Positions 1-8,297 of a stretch of 35,106 bases of DNA are shown here, piece by piece (the stretch's first letter is position 1; every line of letters begins with the position of its first letter). Origin of the DNA: Candidatus Acetocimmeria pyornia (GTDB lineage: Bacteria > Bacillota > Sulfobacillia > UBA3575); assembly GCA_004367365.1 (NCBI GenBank), contig SESX01000006.1, positions 1 to 35,106 on the forward strand, written 5' to 3'. The notes under the pieces were generated by a model, which worked only from the letters and a program-made list of their open reading frames with translations, searched no databases and was not told the DNA's origin. The position numbers and the translations under genes were made by a program.

Positions 1-130
1 ACATGGGGTCGCAGAGGCGGTTCAAAAGCCATGCGACGGCTTCGTCGAAGTCAGTCTCGATGGCCGTGCCCTCACGCAGCCGCCTGAAAGTGGCCTCGAG
101 CCCAAGCTCAACCCACAGCCGCCGGAAGGT
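1..130 (-). mobile_element. IS1634-like transposase, N-terminal fragment (runs off the left edge)
   Basis: The minus strand is open here and encodes 43 residues including FRRLWVELGLEATFRRL and EAVAWLLNRLCDP. Both resemble the N-terminal part of IS1634/IS4-type transposases, which have an 'LWEELGL' block followed by 'AV...NRLxDP'. The gene would continue beyond base 1. Upstream of about base 130 the similarity stops and no start codon with a ribosome site is evident, so the 5' end is probably missing or frameshifted at the junction with the epimerase remnant that starts near 161. The family assignment rests on remembered motifs in a short peptide, so it is moderate at best. Confidence 0.5.
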
Positions 131-160
131 AGATGAGCGCCGGCCCCCACGTCCTGGCCT

Positions 161-454
161 ACCTGGCGGGACTATACCTACATCGAGGACATCATCGCCA
201 GCGTCCGCGCCGCCATCGACTACGACCCCACCCCCTACGAAGTCTTCAACCTGGGGAACTCCCAAACGGTGGAACTCCGCGAACTGATCCGCTTCCTGGG
301 AGAGACCCTGGGCAAAAAGGCCGTCATCGACCACCAGCCCCTTCCGCCCGGGGATGTGCCCCAAACCTGGGCGGACATCCAAAAAGCCAGCCGCCTGCTC
401 GGTTTCCGGCCCCGCACCCCCATCACCGAAGGTCTGGCCCGCTTCGTGGCCTAG
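161..454 (+). pseudogene. NAD-dependent epimerase (UDP-glucuronate epimerase type), C-terminal remnant
   Basis: This frame encodes RDYTYIEDIIASVRAAID, then EVFNLGNSQTVELRELI, and ends in GFRPRTPITEGLARFVA before a TAG. These are the last third of a sugar-nucleotide epimerase: the RD(F/Y)TYxDDI block, the 'NLGN' strand and the 'tpl.eGl..fv' tail. UDP-glucuronate 4-epimerases look like this. The Rossmann half, the YxxxK catalytic motif and any start are absent. Immediately upstream the sequence turns into the opposite-strand transposase fragment. It is therefore a 3' remnant, probably cut by insertion or rearrangement. It is one of several dead sugar-nucleotide genes in the window. Confidence 0.75.
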
Positions 455-588
455 CTGCGCATGTCCGAGCAGCCCGCCCCGGTTGATCAACAAACCGCAG
501 CGCTCCACGGCAATTGTCTTGCAGAGTACTCTACATTCGTCACCATTCTTTTGACTAGGGTCTCAATAGTAAACACCACTCTTTTTCC

Positions 589-1815
589 TTAGTCAAATTC
601 CAAGAAGAATCTTTGTACGTCAATTCCACTTATCGGTTTCTTGTTCTGTATATACTTTGATCTAATATTCGCCATACCGTCCTGCAAATGACGTGAAGTA
701 ACACCGTGCTTGATTGACTGATCCGCTTCAATAAAAGCTACAATTTCATCACAGACCTTAAGTAGCTTACCGTCAACCGGTGAATACTCATCATGATTGT
801 AGTCATTAATATTTTCATTCTCTGTCAATGGCCTTGGGGCACCATTCGCCATTATTCGGTCTGCAAACTCAGTACCGTTGCCTAGCAAGTACTTTAAATG
901 ATTAACAACGTATTCGGGAAATTTCGGGTAAAGTTCCGACTCGCAAACTTCTACTTCGATCTTTTTTATGATCGCTGGCAACTGGGCGGTGGCACGTTTA
1001 ACTGGCGATATAATATCTCTTACCACAGCCTCAGGAAGATCGTGAAACAGTCCAGCATAAAAGTTGTTGCAAAGCCTACTACTACACGCATCAAGTTGCC
1101 TTGACAAGAAAACCATAAGGCAAGCCACAAGCATGCAGTGTCCTAAAACTGTCGTCTTGGGTATTCTGGGTGTTTGACTCCAGCGGGTTTGAAATCGCAA
1201 CTGCTCAATCAAGCAAATACCCTCAAAGAAACTCCCCTCCAGCAACATTTGTTGAACTCCCTCAAGATCTTTGTACCTTTCAACTCCTTGTCGTACCTCC
1301 TTTTCTAGATCACTAAGTTGGGGAAAACTACTATTTGCAGCCTTGATAATCTCAAACTCTCTCAAGGTCGAAAACTTATGCGCAGCTCGAAGTATTCTCA
1401 GGTTAATATTAGATTCATCGTCATCGCTGTTCATGAACCGTTCAAACTCAGACAATAGTTCTTTGTCTTCAATGATTGGGTGATACTGTTCAACCACCCA
1501 CCCGTTTAATTCTTTAAAAGCATCATGATACTCGGTCTTTATCTTTCTAATTACTGGCGCTTTAATATCTGACAAAGCAACATTTTTTAATAGTGCAAAT
1601 AGTGAACCGTAGACCAGGTATTCCCAGTTGATTTCTTCCCCTTTTTCCTCTTCCAACTTGGCAAAGAAGTAGGTAAGAACTGATTTGAAGGCTTGCTTGT
1701 CCATTTCAGTAAGGTCAACCGATCGGATCCTATCATTCCATCGCTGGATTGAGTGCGCCTCAAACAGCCTCAAGGCAAGCAATCTGGAAAACAAACCCAA
1801 ACCCACTCCATTCAT
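589..1815 (-). CDS. HD-domain phosphohydrolase (YfbR/HD_3-like)
   Basis: This is a 408-residue soluble protein with an early RWND block (about residues 26-29) and, in the second half, LGHCMLVACLM (H226) followed by LFHDLPEAVVRDIISP (H258-D259). That order is the metal-binding H...HD pattern of HD-superfamily 5'-nucleotidase/dNTPase-like enzymes. A late Asp in KVCDEIVAF fits the fourth ligand. A substrate cannot be read from sequence. The ATG at 1815 has no good Shine-Dalgarno, and the frame stays open upstream (LAREVSVTLSPSI) without a better start. The gene is clearly AT-richer than both flanks and stands alone between remnants, which suggests separate acquisition. Confidence 0.75.
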   Translation of the reverse strand: MNGVGLGLFSRLLALRLFEAHSIQRWNDRIRSVDLTEMDKQAFKSVLTYFFAKLEEEKGEEINWEYLVYGSLFALLKNVALSDIKAPVIRKIKTEYHDAFKELNGWVVEQYHPIIEDKELLSEFERFMNSDDDESNINLRILRAAHKFSTLREFEIIKAANSSFPQLSDLEKEVRQGVERYKDLEGVQQMLLEGSFFEGICLIEQLRFQTRWSQTPRIPKTTVLGHCMLVACLMVFLSRQLDACSSRLCNNFYAGLFHDLPEAVVRDIISPVKRATAQLPAIIKKIEVEVCESELYPKFPEYVVNHLKYLLGNGTEFADRIMANGAPRPLTENENINDYNHDEYSPVDGKLLKVCDEIVAFIEADQSIKHGVTSRHLQDGMANIRSKYIQNKKPISGIDVQRFFLEFD

Positions 1816-1892
1816 TATACTTGGTGAGAGTGTAACCGATACCTCACGGGCAAGTATTGCAGGCCAAATACTCCTCGGCGCAACCCATTTCT

Positions 1893-1914
1893 ATTATATA
1901 CTTGTATATACTTG
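1893..1914. repeat. AT-rich 10-bp tandem repeat, possible promoter of the HD gene
   Basis: TATATACTTG occurs twice in tandem (1895-1904 and 1905-1914). Read on the minus strand it gives TATAAT at 1898-1893, about 80 bases upstream of the HD gene start. No convincing -35 lies 17 bases away (CGGTGA). It is a candidate promoter or regulator site only. Confidence 0.3.
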
Positions 1915-1971
1915 CTCACCGTGCCCTAAGCCCGCACAGCATTAGCCGGACTCATCACGGCATCCCCTGGC

Positions 1972-2562
1972 CTATTTCCATTCACGCAACACTTCGTAAT
2001 AGACCTGTTTGGTTTTCGAAAGCATTTGCTGTAGGGTAAAATACTTGTTGAAACGCGCGTGACCGGCCACCCCCATACGGGCGCGCAACTCCGCATCCAA
2101 AAGCAGCCGCCGCAACCGGTCGCGCAACATTTCCGCATCTCCCCTGGCCACCAAAAAGCCGGTTTTTCCCTCTACCACCGCCTCCCGGCTACCGCCGACG
2201 TCGGAGGCGACCACCGGGAGCCCGGCACGCATAGCCCCCACAATGGTGAGGAGGAACCCCTCCCAACGCGAGGCCAGCACAAAAACCTGCGCCCGGGCGA
2301 GCAAGGTGGGCACGTCAGACCGGGTCCCGAGAAACCGCACCTGCGGGGCCAGCCCCAGCTTCTCCGCCGCCTCGCACACCCGCGGCTCCAGCTCTCCTTC
2401 CCCGGCAAACAGCACCTCAAAATCCGCCTCCGTCCCCAACCCGGCCAGCGCCCGGAGCAGCAAAAGCTGGTCTTTCGGTTCGGAAAAGCGGGCGACCATG
2501 ATCAACCGTGCCGGATCACCGTTACCGGGTGCCCGGTACTCATCGGGAAGCTCCGGCACGCC
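1972..2562 (-). pseudogene. Glycosyltransferase family 4 (GT-B), C-terminal half only
   Basis: The readable part begins at GVPELPDEYRAP and runs through LIMVARFSEPKDQ, FAGEGELE, VRFLGTRSDVPTLLARA and SRWEGFLLTIVGAMRAGLPVV to the stop. This is the complete donor-binding domain of a GT4 enzyme, including the E-x7-E-like block (here EGFLLTIVGAM, with the second Glu of the usual 'E.mA.G.PVV' replaced). The acceptor half is missing. The frame upstream is arginine-rich nonsense that collides with the 3' end of the DUF1848 gene at 2636. A second frame near 2640-2560 (GIDPVRDVRVVVEAARLAGG) may be a shifted continuation. It is read as a truncated pseudogene. Confidence 0.7.
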
Positions 2563-2635
2563 CACCGGCCAGCCGCGCCGCCTCGACCACCACCCGCACA
2601 TCCCGCACCGGATCGATTCCGCCGCTGCCGCCACC

Positions 2636-3622
2636 TCAGTCCCAGGAAAACGACTCCTGCCTCCAGCCGGCTGTCGCCTGCTCGCCCGGTGCCTCCCACC
2701 TGTGCTCCGCTCCCTTTTTCGATCCCGCAATCAGCAAAGGACTTTCGGGGTTGTGACGCCGGTGGTTCTCAGCACACCTGGACCCGTTGTTGGCGTAGCA
2801 ATAAACACAGGCGTGGAGACAGGTGTCGTACATGCCAATATCCACGCTCTCGTAACAGCCGCATTCCCGCCGGGTCGGCCTCGGCCGATAAGCACTTGCC
2901 CCAACACCGGCCAACGCGGCCAACAAATTTGCGTCTACACAGTGCGCCTTTTTGACCAGGCCACCTACCAAATGGTCGTTGCAGCAGGCATAGACCTCGA
3001 TGCCGTGCCTTGCGGCGATCTCGGCCATGCGGGCCGCCAGCGCCGCCTGCTCCGGTTCCGTCAGTGTCACCGACTCGATACCCGCGCGCCGCAAGGACCG
3101 CAGTCTGCGCTTCACCTTCGGATAGAAGCTGGCAAAGCTGGTATAACAGCAGGTGGTGTAACCCTCAAGCTTCCGGCATAACTCCTCGAAGCGCCTTAGA
3201 TGATAATCCGCACTGGTGCGGTTGGTTACCACGATCGGGTCGTAGCGCCACAACAATCGCCGGGGCGAATACCGTCGAGACAGCCGCCTGAAGGTTTCCA
3301 CGGCGGTTTCGGTGTCCGGCACCCTGGGTTCGAACACCCGGGGCAAACCGGTGATGGTAAACATAAACACCGCCTGATAACCCCTGGCATCCAGCTCGTC
3401 CAAATGGCGCAGGAAGGGACGGTAATCCTTAGACCAAAAAACGAAGCCGATCACCGCCGAAGGAGCCAGCGCCACGCGCACCGCCTTGCGGTTGAAAGGA
3501 TTACAGCTCACCGCCCAGCCGGCCCGCACCCGGTTCATGAACCATTCACCGTAATAGGCGGGAATATCCGTCCGTCTGCTGGCCGAAACAATGCACCGGC
3601 CTTGTGCAAAACGCACTCTCAT
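2636..3622 (-). CDS. DUF1848 family protein (cysteine-rich, probable Fe-S protein)
   Basis: The N-terminus carries IVSASRRTDIPAYY and the centre has the conserved NPFN, FWSKD and WRYDPI blocks. Near the C-terminus comes ECGCYESVDIGMYDTC followed by CVYCYAN. This is the DUF1848 signature, with clustered cysteines that look suited to an iron-sulfur cluster. The function is unknown; the CxxCYAN segment recalls radical-SAM or photolyase-like proteins. It is the fourth gene of the DruA-like/NurA/HerA run and overlaps the HerA stop by a few bases. The ATG at 3622 is chosen. An in-frame GTG at 3616 has better spacing from GGGGGA, and a TTG at 3643 is possible. The C-terminal tail may be slightly altered where it meets the truncated glycosyltransferase. 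Confidence 0.8.
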   Translation of the reverse strand: MRVRFAQGRCIVSASRRTDIPAYYGEWFMNRVRAGWAVSCNPFNRKAVRVALAPSAVIGFVFWSKDYRPFLRHLDELDARGYQAVFMFTITGLPRVFEPRVPDTETAVETFRRLSRRYSPRRLLWRYDPIVVTNRTSADYHLRRFEELCRKLEGYTTCCYTSFASFYPKVKRRLRSLRRAGIESVTLTEPEQAALAARMAEIAARHGIEVYACCNDHLVGGLVKKAHCVDANLLAALAGVGASAYRPRPTRRECGCYESVDIGMYDTCLHACVYCYANNGSRCAENHRRHNPESPLLIAGSKKGAEHRWEAPGEQATAGWRQESFSWD

Positions 3623-3632
3623 TCCCCCGGTA

Positions 3633-5390
3633 TCAACCCTCAAGCCGGTTCGCTTTCAAGAAGGCCTCCACCGTATTGAAGGCGTTGAAGAACAGCGGCG
3701 TCCCGGCGAAAGAGAGCGGGCTGACCGGCCCGATGGTCATAAAAGAATACTGCTTGCTGGCGACATCAAAAGCCGAGTGCGGATCCCGGAACAATTGGTA
3801 AAGATCAAGCGCCGTACCGGATGAGCCGACCAACTGGCGCAGCGCCTGGAACTCCTGTCCCAGACCCAGACCGAACCCGAAGAAGAAAATCCGCAGTTGC
3901 TGGATGATCTCACTGTGGATACTGGAAAGAGTCTGGCTGATGAAAAACCAGCCCAGCCCGTACTTGCGCGTGGTCCGGGCCGCATCCACAAGCACGTCCC
4001 GCACGCTGCGCGCGGCATTGTCCTCCCTGGAGAGTTCCCGCGGTGCCAGCCGGTGCGCCTCGTCGATGACCACCAATGTGTTCAGGCTCTGACCCTCTTT
4101 GAAAAAATACTCCGCGGCCTGAGTCAGCCCATCCAGCAAACGTTTGATGACCAGCGATTGGATCCGGTCGTTCCAGAAAAGTCCTTGCGCTTGCTCCTTG
4201 GAAAGATCGATCACTAAAACCGGCCGGCTCGGACTGTCGGGATTTAAGAGCCAGGCCAAAGCTCTGCTGACGGACCGGGCACCTGACCGATCCTCGCGAA
4301 AGAGTTCCGCTACCGGCCCCCAGTAATCCCGGAAAAACTCGTCCGGATCGGCTTCCTCCCAGGTCGCGTGGAAGCGCAGCCGCGGGGACTCCGACCGGTA
4401 GAACTGCTTTTGGACCCGTTCATCGCCTAAGAGCGCCCACGCCTTGTTGAAGGATTCCCGACGGCTGAGGTCGCTTAGTTTCACGCGTGCCTTCTCGAGC
4501 TTGTGCGATAGGATGCGGCAGGCAAGCTCCCGGTTCTCCGACTTAGGTATGGTCAAGCGTTCAAAAAAGGGTGATTCATACAATATCTGCTCGAAGAGCT
4601 CCCACCGGTCGAGGACCAGGTTGCGGACGGTGAGAACAAAGGTCTGCTTGCCGAGCCGTTTCAGGACGCCGCCCAGCGGCAGGGCGAACTCGCCAGCGGC
4701 GCTGCCCCCGCGCACATCCCTGGCAAATTCGCCCTGCGGGTCGATGACCAGGAGCGCCATCTTGGGATAGCGCGCATAGGCCAGCAGGATCATCTTGGCC
4801 AGGACCGATTTGCCCGACCCCGTCTTACCGAAGACGCCCAGGTGGTAGGCCTCACCGGCACCTTCCGGTCCCCGGTCGAAGTGCTTGAACCAGAGGGGGA
4901 GCTTGGGCTTGGATCCGTAAACGTGGCCCAGATAGAAAAGCTGGTCGCGGTAGGGCTGCAGGATTTCGCCCAAGACCTCATCGGTGACGAGGTGGATAGC
5001 CGTCCCCGTGGACGGAACCGTGCCGAGGATGCTCGGCTCGTATCCGGCCGGACCACCCTGCCGGAACACGGCGCTGATGACCATTTTGCCCTGGTGGGTG
5101 TCCTGCCGCTCACTGACGGCATCCACGCGGCCACGCTGGCGAATCAGGCTGCGCATAGTCGGATCCTCGTGCCACACATTGCGCAGCTGAACCTCAGTGA
5201 TTTGGCCTAAAGCGTAGTGTGCCGCCGCGTCTTGCAGGAAGCGAAAGAGAGCCAGTTCGCCTACCAGCTTGCGCGTTACGGCGGTGCCGAGAATGTCCAG
5301 AGCCAGCTCCGATGTAGACGAGGGCGAACCGATAACCCCCAGCCTCTCCGTGCGATCGATAAGCAGGTCGATGTCGTATCCGGCGCGCAT
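3633..5390 (-). CDS. herA: HerA-type FtsK-HerA superfamily ATPase
   Basis: This is a 585-residue protein. It has an N-terminal beta-barrel-like region (HAS-type, about residues 1-150), a Walker A GKTGSGKS near residues 190-197, a Walker B LVVIDEAHR near 441-448 and a following ISQT sensor near 486. That layout is the hexameric HerA DNA translocase, which works with the NurA nuclease in archaeal end resection and in several bacterial defence systems. The NurA stop overlaps the first ATG (5396) in GGGGGATGA. The second ATG (5390) has proper spacing from the G-rich ribosome site and is preferred. Translational coupling with nurA upstream and the DUF1848 gene downstream indicates one operon. Confidence 0.9.
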   Translation of the reverse strand: MRAGYDIDLLIDRTERLGVIGSPSSTSELALDILGTAVTRKLVGELALFRFLQDAAAHYALGQITEVQLRNVWHEDPTMRSLIRQRGRVDAVSERQDTHQGKMVISAVFRQGGPAGYEPSILGTVPSTGTAIHLVTDEVLGEILQPYRDQLFYLGHVYGSKPKLPLWFKHFDRGPEGAGEAYHLGVFGKTGSGKSVLAKMILLAYARYPKMALLVIDPQGEFARDVRGGSAAGEFALPLGGVLKRLGKQTFVLTVRNLVLDRWELFEQILYESPFFERLTIPKSENRELACRILSHKLEKARVKLSDLSRRESFNKAWALLGDERVQKQFYRSESPRLRFHATWEEADPDEFFRDYWGPVAELFREDRSGARSVSRALAWLLNPDSPSRPVLVIDLSKEQAQGLFWNDRIQSLVIKRLLDGLTQAAEYFFKEGQSLNTLVVIDEAHRLAPRELSREDNAARSVRDVLVDAARTTRKYGLGWFFISQTLSSIHSEIIQQLRIFFFGFGLGLGQEFQALRQLVGSSGTALDLYQLFRDPHSAFDVASKQYSFMTIGPVSPLSFAGTPLFFNAFNTVEAFLKANRLEG

Positions 5391-5392
5391 TC

Positions 5393-6544
5393 TCATCCCC
5401 CCGATTCAGTGCGGTAGCCGTGCATGGCGAGAAACACTTCCCCGATGTCCCCCTCGTACTCAGCGGCGATGCGCTGCGTCGTCACCTGGCGAAAAGCAGG
5501 AAGCGCACGGGTCACCGCCTTTACCGTCCGGTCGGCCAGGAAGAGGGGGTAGGGCTCCAGCATGGACGGCGTGGCGCACTGGTGCTTCAGCCCCTGGATG
5601 ACGACGGCGAGACGGTGGGAATTCAAAACCACCTCCCGGCTCGCTTCCACCCGTAGGGCAGGCAGCCATTTATGCGGTTTGTAATAAAAAACATAGACCT
5701 GTCCAAGCCCCTCCACGACGGCCTCCGCCAGTTCTTCGACCCGCCGGCGGGAAGCCCCGGTAAGCCGGTTCGCGTTGATATGCCACGGCTGCCCCGGTTG
5801 CTCGAGCGGTTGGGGCCTGGTCAGTTCGCCCGGCCGCAGCAGCAGGCTCAAAAGACCCCGGTCATCATGCGCGCCGGACCAGCCGGCCAGCCGGCCGATC
5901 TCCCGCCGGGTGGAATACTTGGGCAGGGCGATGAACTGCCGGTCCGACCGGGCCGGCCGCAGGATCACCCGGTAGGCCTCCAGATAGGCGTCGCAACGGG
6001 CGAGGAATTCCTGGGAACAGCGGAGCGCGGGTACGTGCGGCGCCGCGTTGATGGCCTGGTTGAAGTAAATGATGGGCAGTGTCACGGTGCCGTCCAACAT
6101 CACCAGGTCGTGCGGCGCCCGGGTAGCCAACAGGAGCTCGCGTCCCAGCATCACCGCACGCAGCACGGTGGCCGTTTTCTCGTGATGCACCTCCGCCGCC
6201 ACGAAGGTCATGTGGTGCGGCTGCTCCCAGTACCGCTTCTCGGACGGCGGCGTCAAGCCCTCGACCGCCACCGCCGCGGCGGCCGCCAGGTCCGCCGTAA
6301 GCAAGCGCTCGATCGCATAAGAACCATCGGTCGCACAGGTAGTGGGCACTTGACCGGGGTACCCCAGCTCAGATTCGTGCTGCACCAGACCCAGGGCCAG
6401 CAGCTTTTGGCGGTAGTCGGCCCGGAATTCCTGCGCCTGCCGCAAGGCGCCCAGAAGAAGTTCGCCCGCCCGGCCGGCCTCACGAAGCACATCTTCCACC
6501 AGCACCGTCGGCAGGTCTGCAAAAGGCGTGTTCTTCTCGGTCAT
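5393..6544 (-). CDS. nurA: NurA-domain nuclease
   Basis: Features typical of NurA are the CATDGSYA block (Asp near residue 73 from this start), VAAEVHHE (near 118-125) and LVMLDGTVTLP (Asp near 151). Together these provide the acidic metal ligands of the RNase H-like nuclease fold. NurA is a single/double-strand 5'-3' exonuclease and endonuclease driven by HerA. The start is the ATG at 6544: it overlaps the upstream stop as AATGA and has AGGGGG about ten bases before it. The gene sits directly between the DruA-like gene and herA, with overlaps on both sides. About 383 residues is normal for the family. Confidence 0.85.
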   Translation of the reverse strand: MTEKNTPFADLPTVLVEDVLREAGRAGELLLGALRQAQEFRADYRQKLLALGLVQHESELGYPGQVPTTCATDGSYAIERLLTADLAAAAAVAVEGLTPPSEKRYWEQPHHMTFVAAEVHHEKTATVLRAVMLGRELLLATRAPHDLVMLDGTVTLPIIYFNQAINAAPHVPALRCSQEFLARCDAYLEAYRVILRPARSDRQFIALPKYSTRREIGRLAGWSGAHDDRGLLSLLLRPGELTRPQPLEQPGQPWHINANRLTGASRRRVEELAEAVVEGLGQVYVFYYKPHKWLPALRVEASREVVLNSHRLAVVIQGLKHQCATPSMLEPYPLFLADRTVKAVTRALPAFRQVTTQRIAAEYEGDIGEVFLAMHGYRTESGG

Positions 6545-7680
6545 TCGGCGGCCCCCTTTCTCCCCCAAAGGCGCCAGGACTCGGGGTCGAAATCCCGGTA
6601 GCGCCGGTCACGCGCGGCCCGGGGTAGAAGCCAGCGCGCGCGGAAAAAGCGGAACAGGTCCTCCACGGACTGATCCCACCAGCGGACTTGTGCGTGCTCC
6701 CCCTGGAGGAACTCCCGCGCGTTTTCGGCCAGGGGAACAACGAAAACCTCCCGGCGGACGCCATGGTAGAGCAGATCCGGTGACAGGCCGAGACCCGCCA
6801 GACACTTCCTGACAATCTCGCGGCGGTTGCGAAAACCGCTCCCCCACTTTTCGTTCTTGGCCGTGGGCCGGCAGAACTCCGCTGCATACTGGGCAATGGC
6901 CTGATACAGTCCGTTGAAGAAGTGGAATTCCCCGGAACCGCGGGTGAAACCCACGCGGTGGTAGAGTAGACGGCCGTCATAGGCCACCCGGTTGTAAAGA
7001 GACGACCTTCCCAGAGCCGAAGTGGTCGTCACCAGCACCAGCCGGCCGTCGAGCGCCCGGCCCCGGATAACCGACTGACGCTTGGCGCCATACTTTTGCC
7101 TGAAAGTCCCTCGAACCTCGTTACTGGCTACCAGCATGGCCACCAACTTGCCGCAGAGGAGAAACGAATACGGCGGCACGGCCCCGAGCACAAACGCGTC
7201 CATCACGTGGTGCAGGCGCTCTTTGCGCGCCGCCACATCCCAGCCGATCCACCGGTCCCGCGCCCCCAGACCGAAAACCGGGTCGCCCAAACCAAAAATC
7301 CCGATCAGCTTGTCGTTTTGCTCATCGACCACCAGAAAGCGGAGCCGCCGCCCGTACCCGCTCGATACCGGAACGCTCCAGTGGAGCGCCGCGTAGCGGA
7401 AAAGAAGTTCCGCCTCCGTTCCCGCCCGCACCGCCACGAGCCGGGGTCGGATGCGCTCCGGCACCACCTCGCCGCCGGCCGCGATCCACCGGAGGAGGCG
7501 ATCCTCATGGCGCTCCAGGCGTGAGCGGGCGCGCGCCACCCGCTCGGCCACCGCCGCAGCGTGGAGGCGGCGTATTTGCTCCTTATCAAAAGCGGGGGGA
7601 AAAATGCGTTGGCCTTCGACGATGAAGCCCTGGTCCTCCAGTGACGCGATGATCGCTTTTCTCAGTTCTGCCGAAGTCAT
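6541..7680 (-). CDS. DUF4338 protein (Druantia DruA-like)
   Basis: This is a 379-residue protein with the characteristic run of DUF4338 motifs: GYGRRLRFLV (about 108-117), GLGDPVFGLGARDRWIGW (130-147), VMDAFVLGAVPPYS (159-172), GKLVAMLVAS (177-186), TTTSALGRSSLYNR (218-231), GSGEFHFFNGLY (248-259) and a GFRNRREIV segment. This family is what databases call DruA of the Druantia anti-phage systems; its biochemical role is unknown to me. GGAGG lies five bases before the ATG. A 12-bp palindrome (CGGCAGCTGCCG, 7693-7704) precedes the ribosome site. No DruE-type helicase is nearby. Instead the gene is coupled to nurA and herA. Confidence 0.8.
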   Translation of the reverse strand: MTSAELRKAIIASLEDQGFIVEGQRIFPPAFDKEQIRRLHAAAVAERVARARSRLERHEDRLLRWIAAGGEVVPERIRPRLVAVRAGTEAELLFRYAALHWSVPVSSGYGRRLRFLVVDEQNDKLIGIFGLGDPVFGLGARDRWIGWDVAARKERLHHVMDAFVLGAVPPYSFLLCGKLVAMLVASNEVRGTFRQKYGAKRQSVIRGRALDGRLVLVTTTSALGRSSLYNRVAYDGRLLYHRVGFTRGSGEFHFFNGLYQAIAQYAAEFCRPTAKNEKWGSGFRNRREIVRKCLAGLGLSPDLLYHGVRREVFVVPLAENAREFLQGEHAQVRWWDQSVEDLFRFFRARWLLPRAARDRRYRDFDPESWRLWGRKGAAE

Positions 7681-7692
7681 GGTATCCTCCTG

Positions 7693-7704
7693 CGGCAGCT
7701 GCCG
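7693..7704. promoter_or_regulatory. 12-bp perfect palindrome upstream of the DruA-like gene
   Basis: CGGCAGCTGCCG is self-complementary and lies 12 bases before the start codon of the DruA-like gene, just upstream of GGAGGATACC. It could be an operator half or an mRNA hairpin affecting translation. A GC-rich 12-mer palindrome can also occur by chance. Confidence 0.25.
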
Positions 7705-7748
7705 GCCAGCCTTGCCTCTGGCGCATTAGATTTAATGCTGTCCACCTG

Positions 7749-8297
7749 CTAATGGGCTTCACGGGGAGCCGGTAAATCGTGCGCGTCTCCCGCCAACCAG
7801 CCCCATTCAACTAAACTACGGTACGCTTTACTTACTGTTGTGGGCGAAAACTTATCCCCTTTGGCTGCCAACACCTCATCCAGCACCTTTTGTTCACTGA
7901 CGCTACCGTATACCTCACGCAATGCCGTGGCGATAAAATGCACGGTGGCGTACAATTCCAGATTGATCGGAGCAAACCCGCCCAACCGTTGCAACACCTC
8001 TTCGATCTTTTCCCGATGCGCGGCCAGACCTTCCGCGTGCGCCGCCACAACCTTTTCACAGGCCAGACCGGGCTCAAATCGCACTCCGTCACCACCGACT
8101 TTGATAATCCCCTTGGCAATCGCCTCGCCTAATTCCTCGGCCACCTCGATGCTGTATGGTCCATAAATATGCATGCGAAAACTGGCCCGCACCGGCACAC
8201 CCGCCTCCTGGCAAAAGTATACCAGCTTTTGCAGAGCCTTCCTACCCTTTATCGGCACCCGCCTCGCCAAATAAGCTATAAGGACTTCCAATTCCAT
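7749..8297 (-). CDS. YwgA-like protein
   Basis: This is a protein of about 182 residues with GRKALQKLVYFCQEAG followed by FRMHIYGPYSIEVAEEL. It matches the 'RkKLQKivyil...fHmYGPYS.el' pattern of Bacillus YwgA; the distantly similar SocA/DUF4065 (Panacea) antitoxin-type domain is an alternative. The function is unknown. The ATG at 8297 overlaps the stop of the upstream HD-type gene (TGATG) and has AGGGGTGG eight bases before it; a GTG at 8306 is possible. Pairing an HD phosphohydrolase with a YwgA-like protein recalls ywfO-ywgA in Bacillus. The HD partner here is dead. A gap of 68 bases separates this gene from the DruA-like gene. Confidence 0.7.
   Translation of the reverse strand: MELEVLIAYLARRVPIKGRKALQKLVYFCQEAGVPVRASFRMHIYGPYSIEVAEELGEAIAKGIIKVGGDGVRFEPGLACEKVVAAHAEGLAAHREKIEEVLQRLGGFAPINLELYATVHFIATALREVYGSVSEQKVLDEVLAAKGDKFSPTTVSKAYRSLVEWGWLAGDAHDLPAPREAH

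Noticed and set aside
550-597. Inverted repeat TTTGACTAGG / CCTTAGTCAAA around the HD gene stop, possible terminator.
   Set aside because: The loop is long, one base bulges and no T-run follows on the minus strand.
5672-6601. A 309-codon plus-strand frame opposite nurA, and similar frames opposite herA and the DUF1848 gene.
   Set aside because: They are shadows of real minus-strand genes; compositions are Arg/Gly/His-rich with no recognisable motif.
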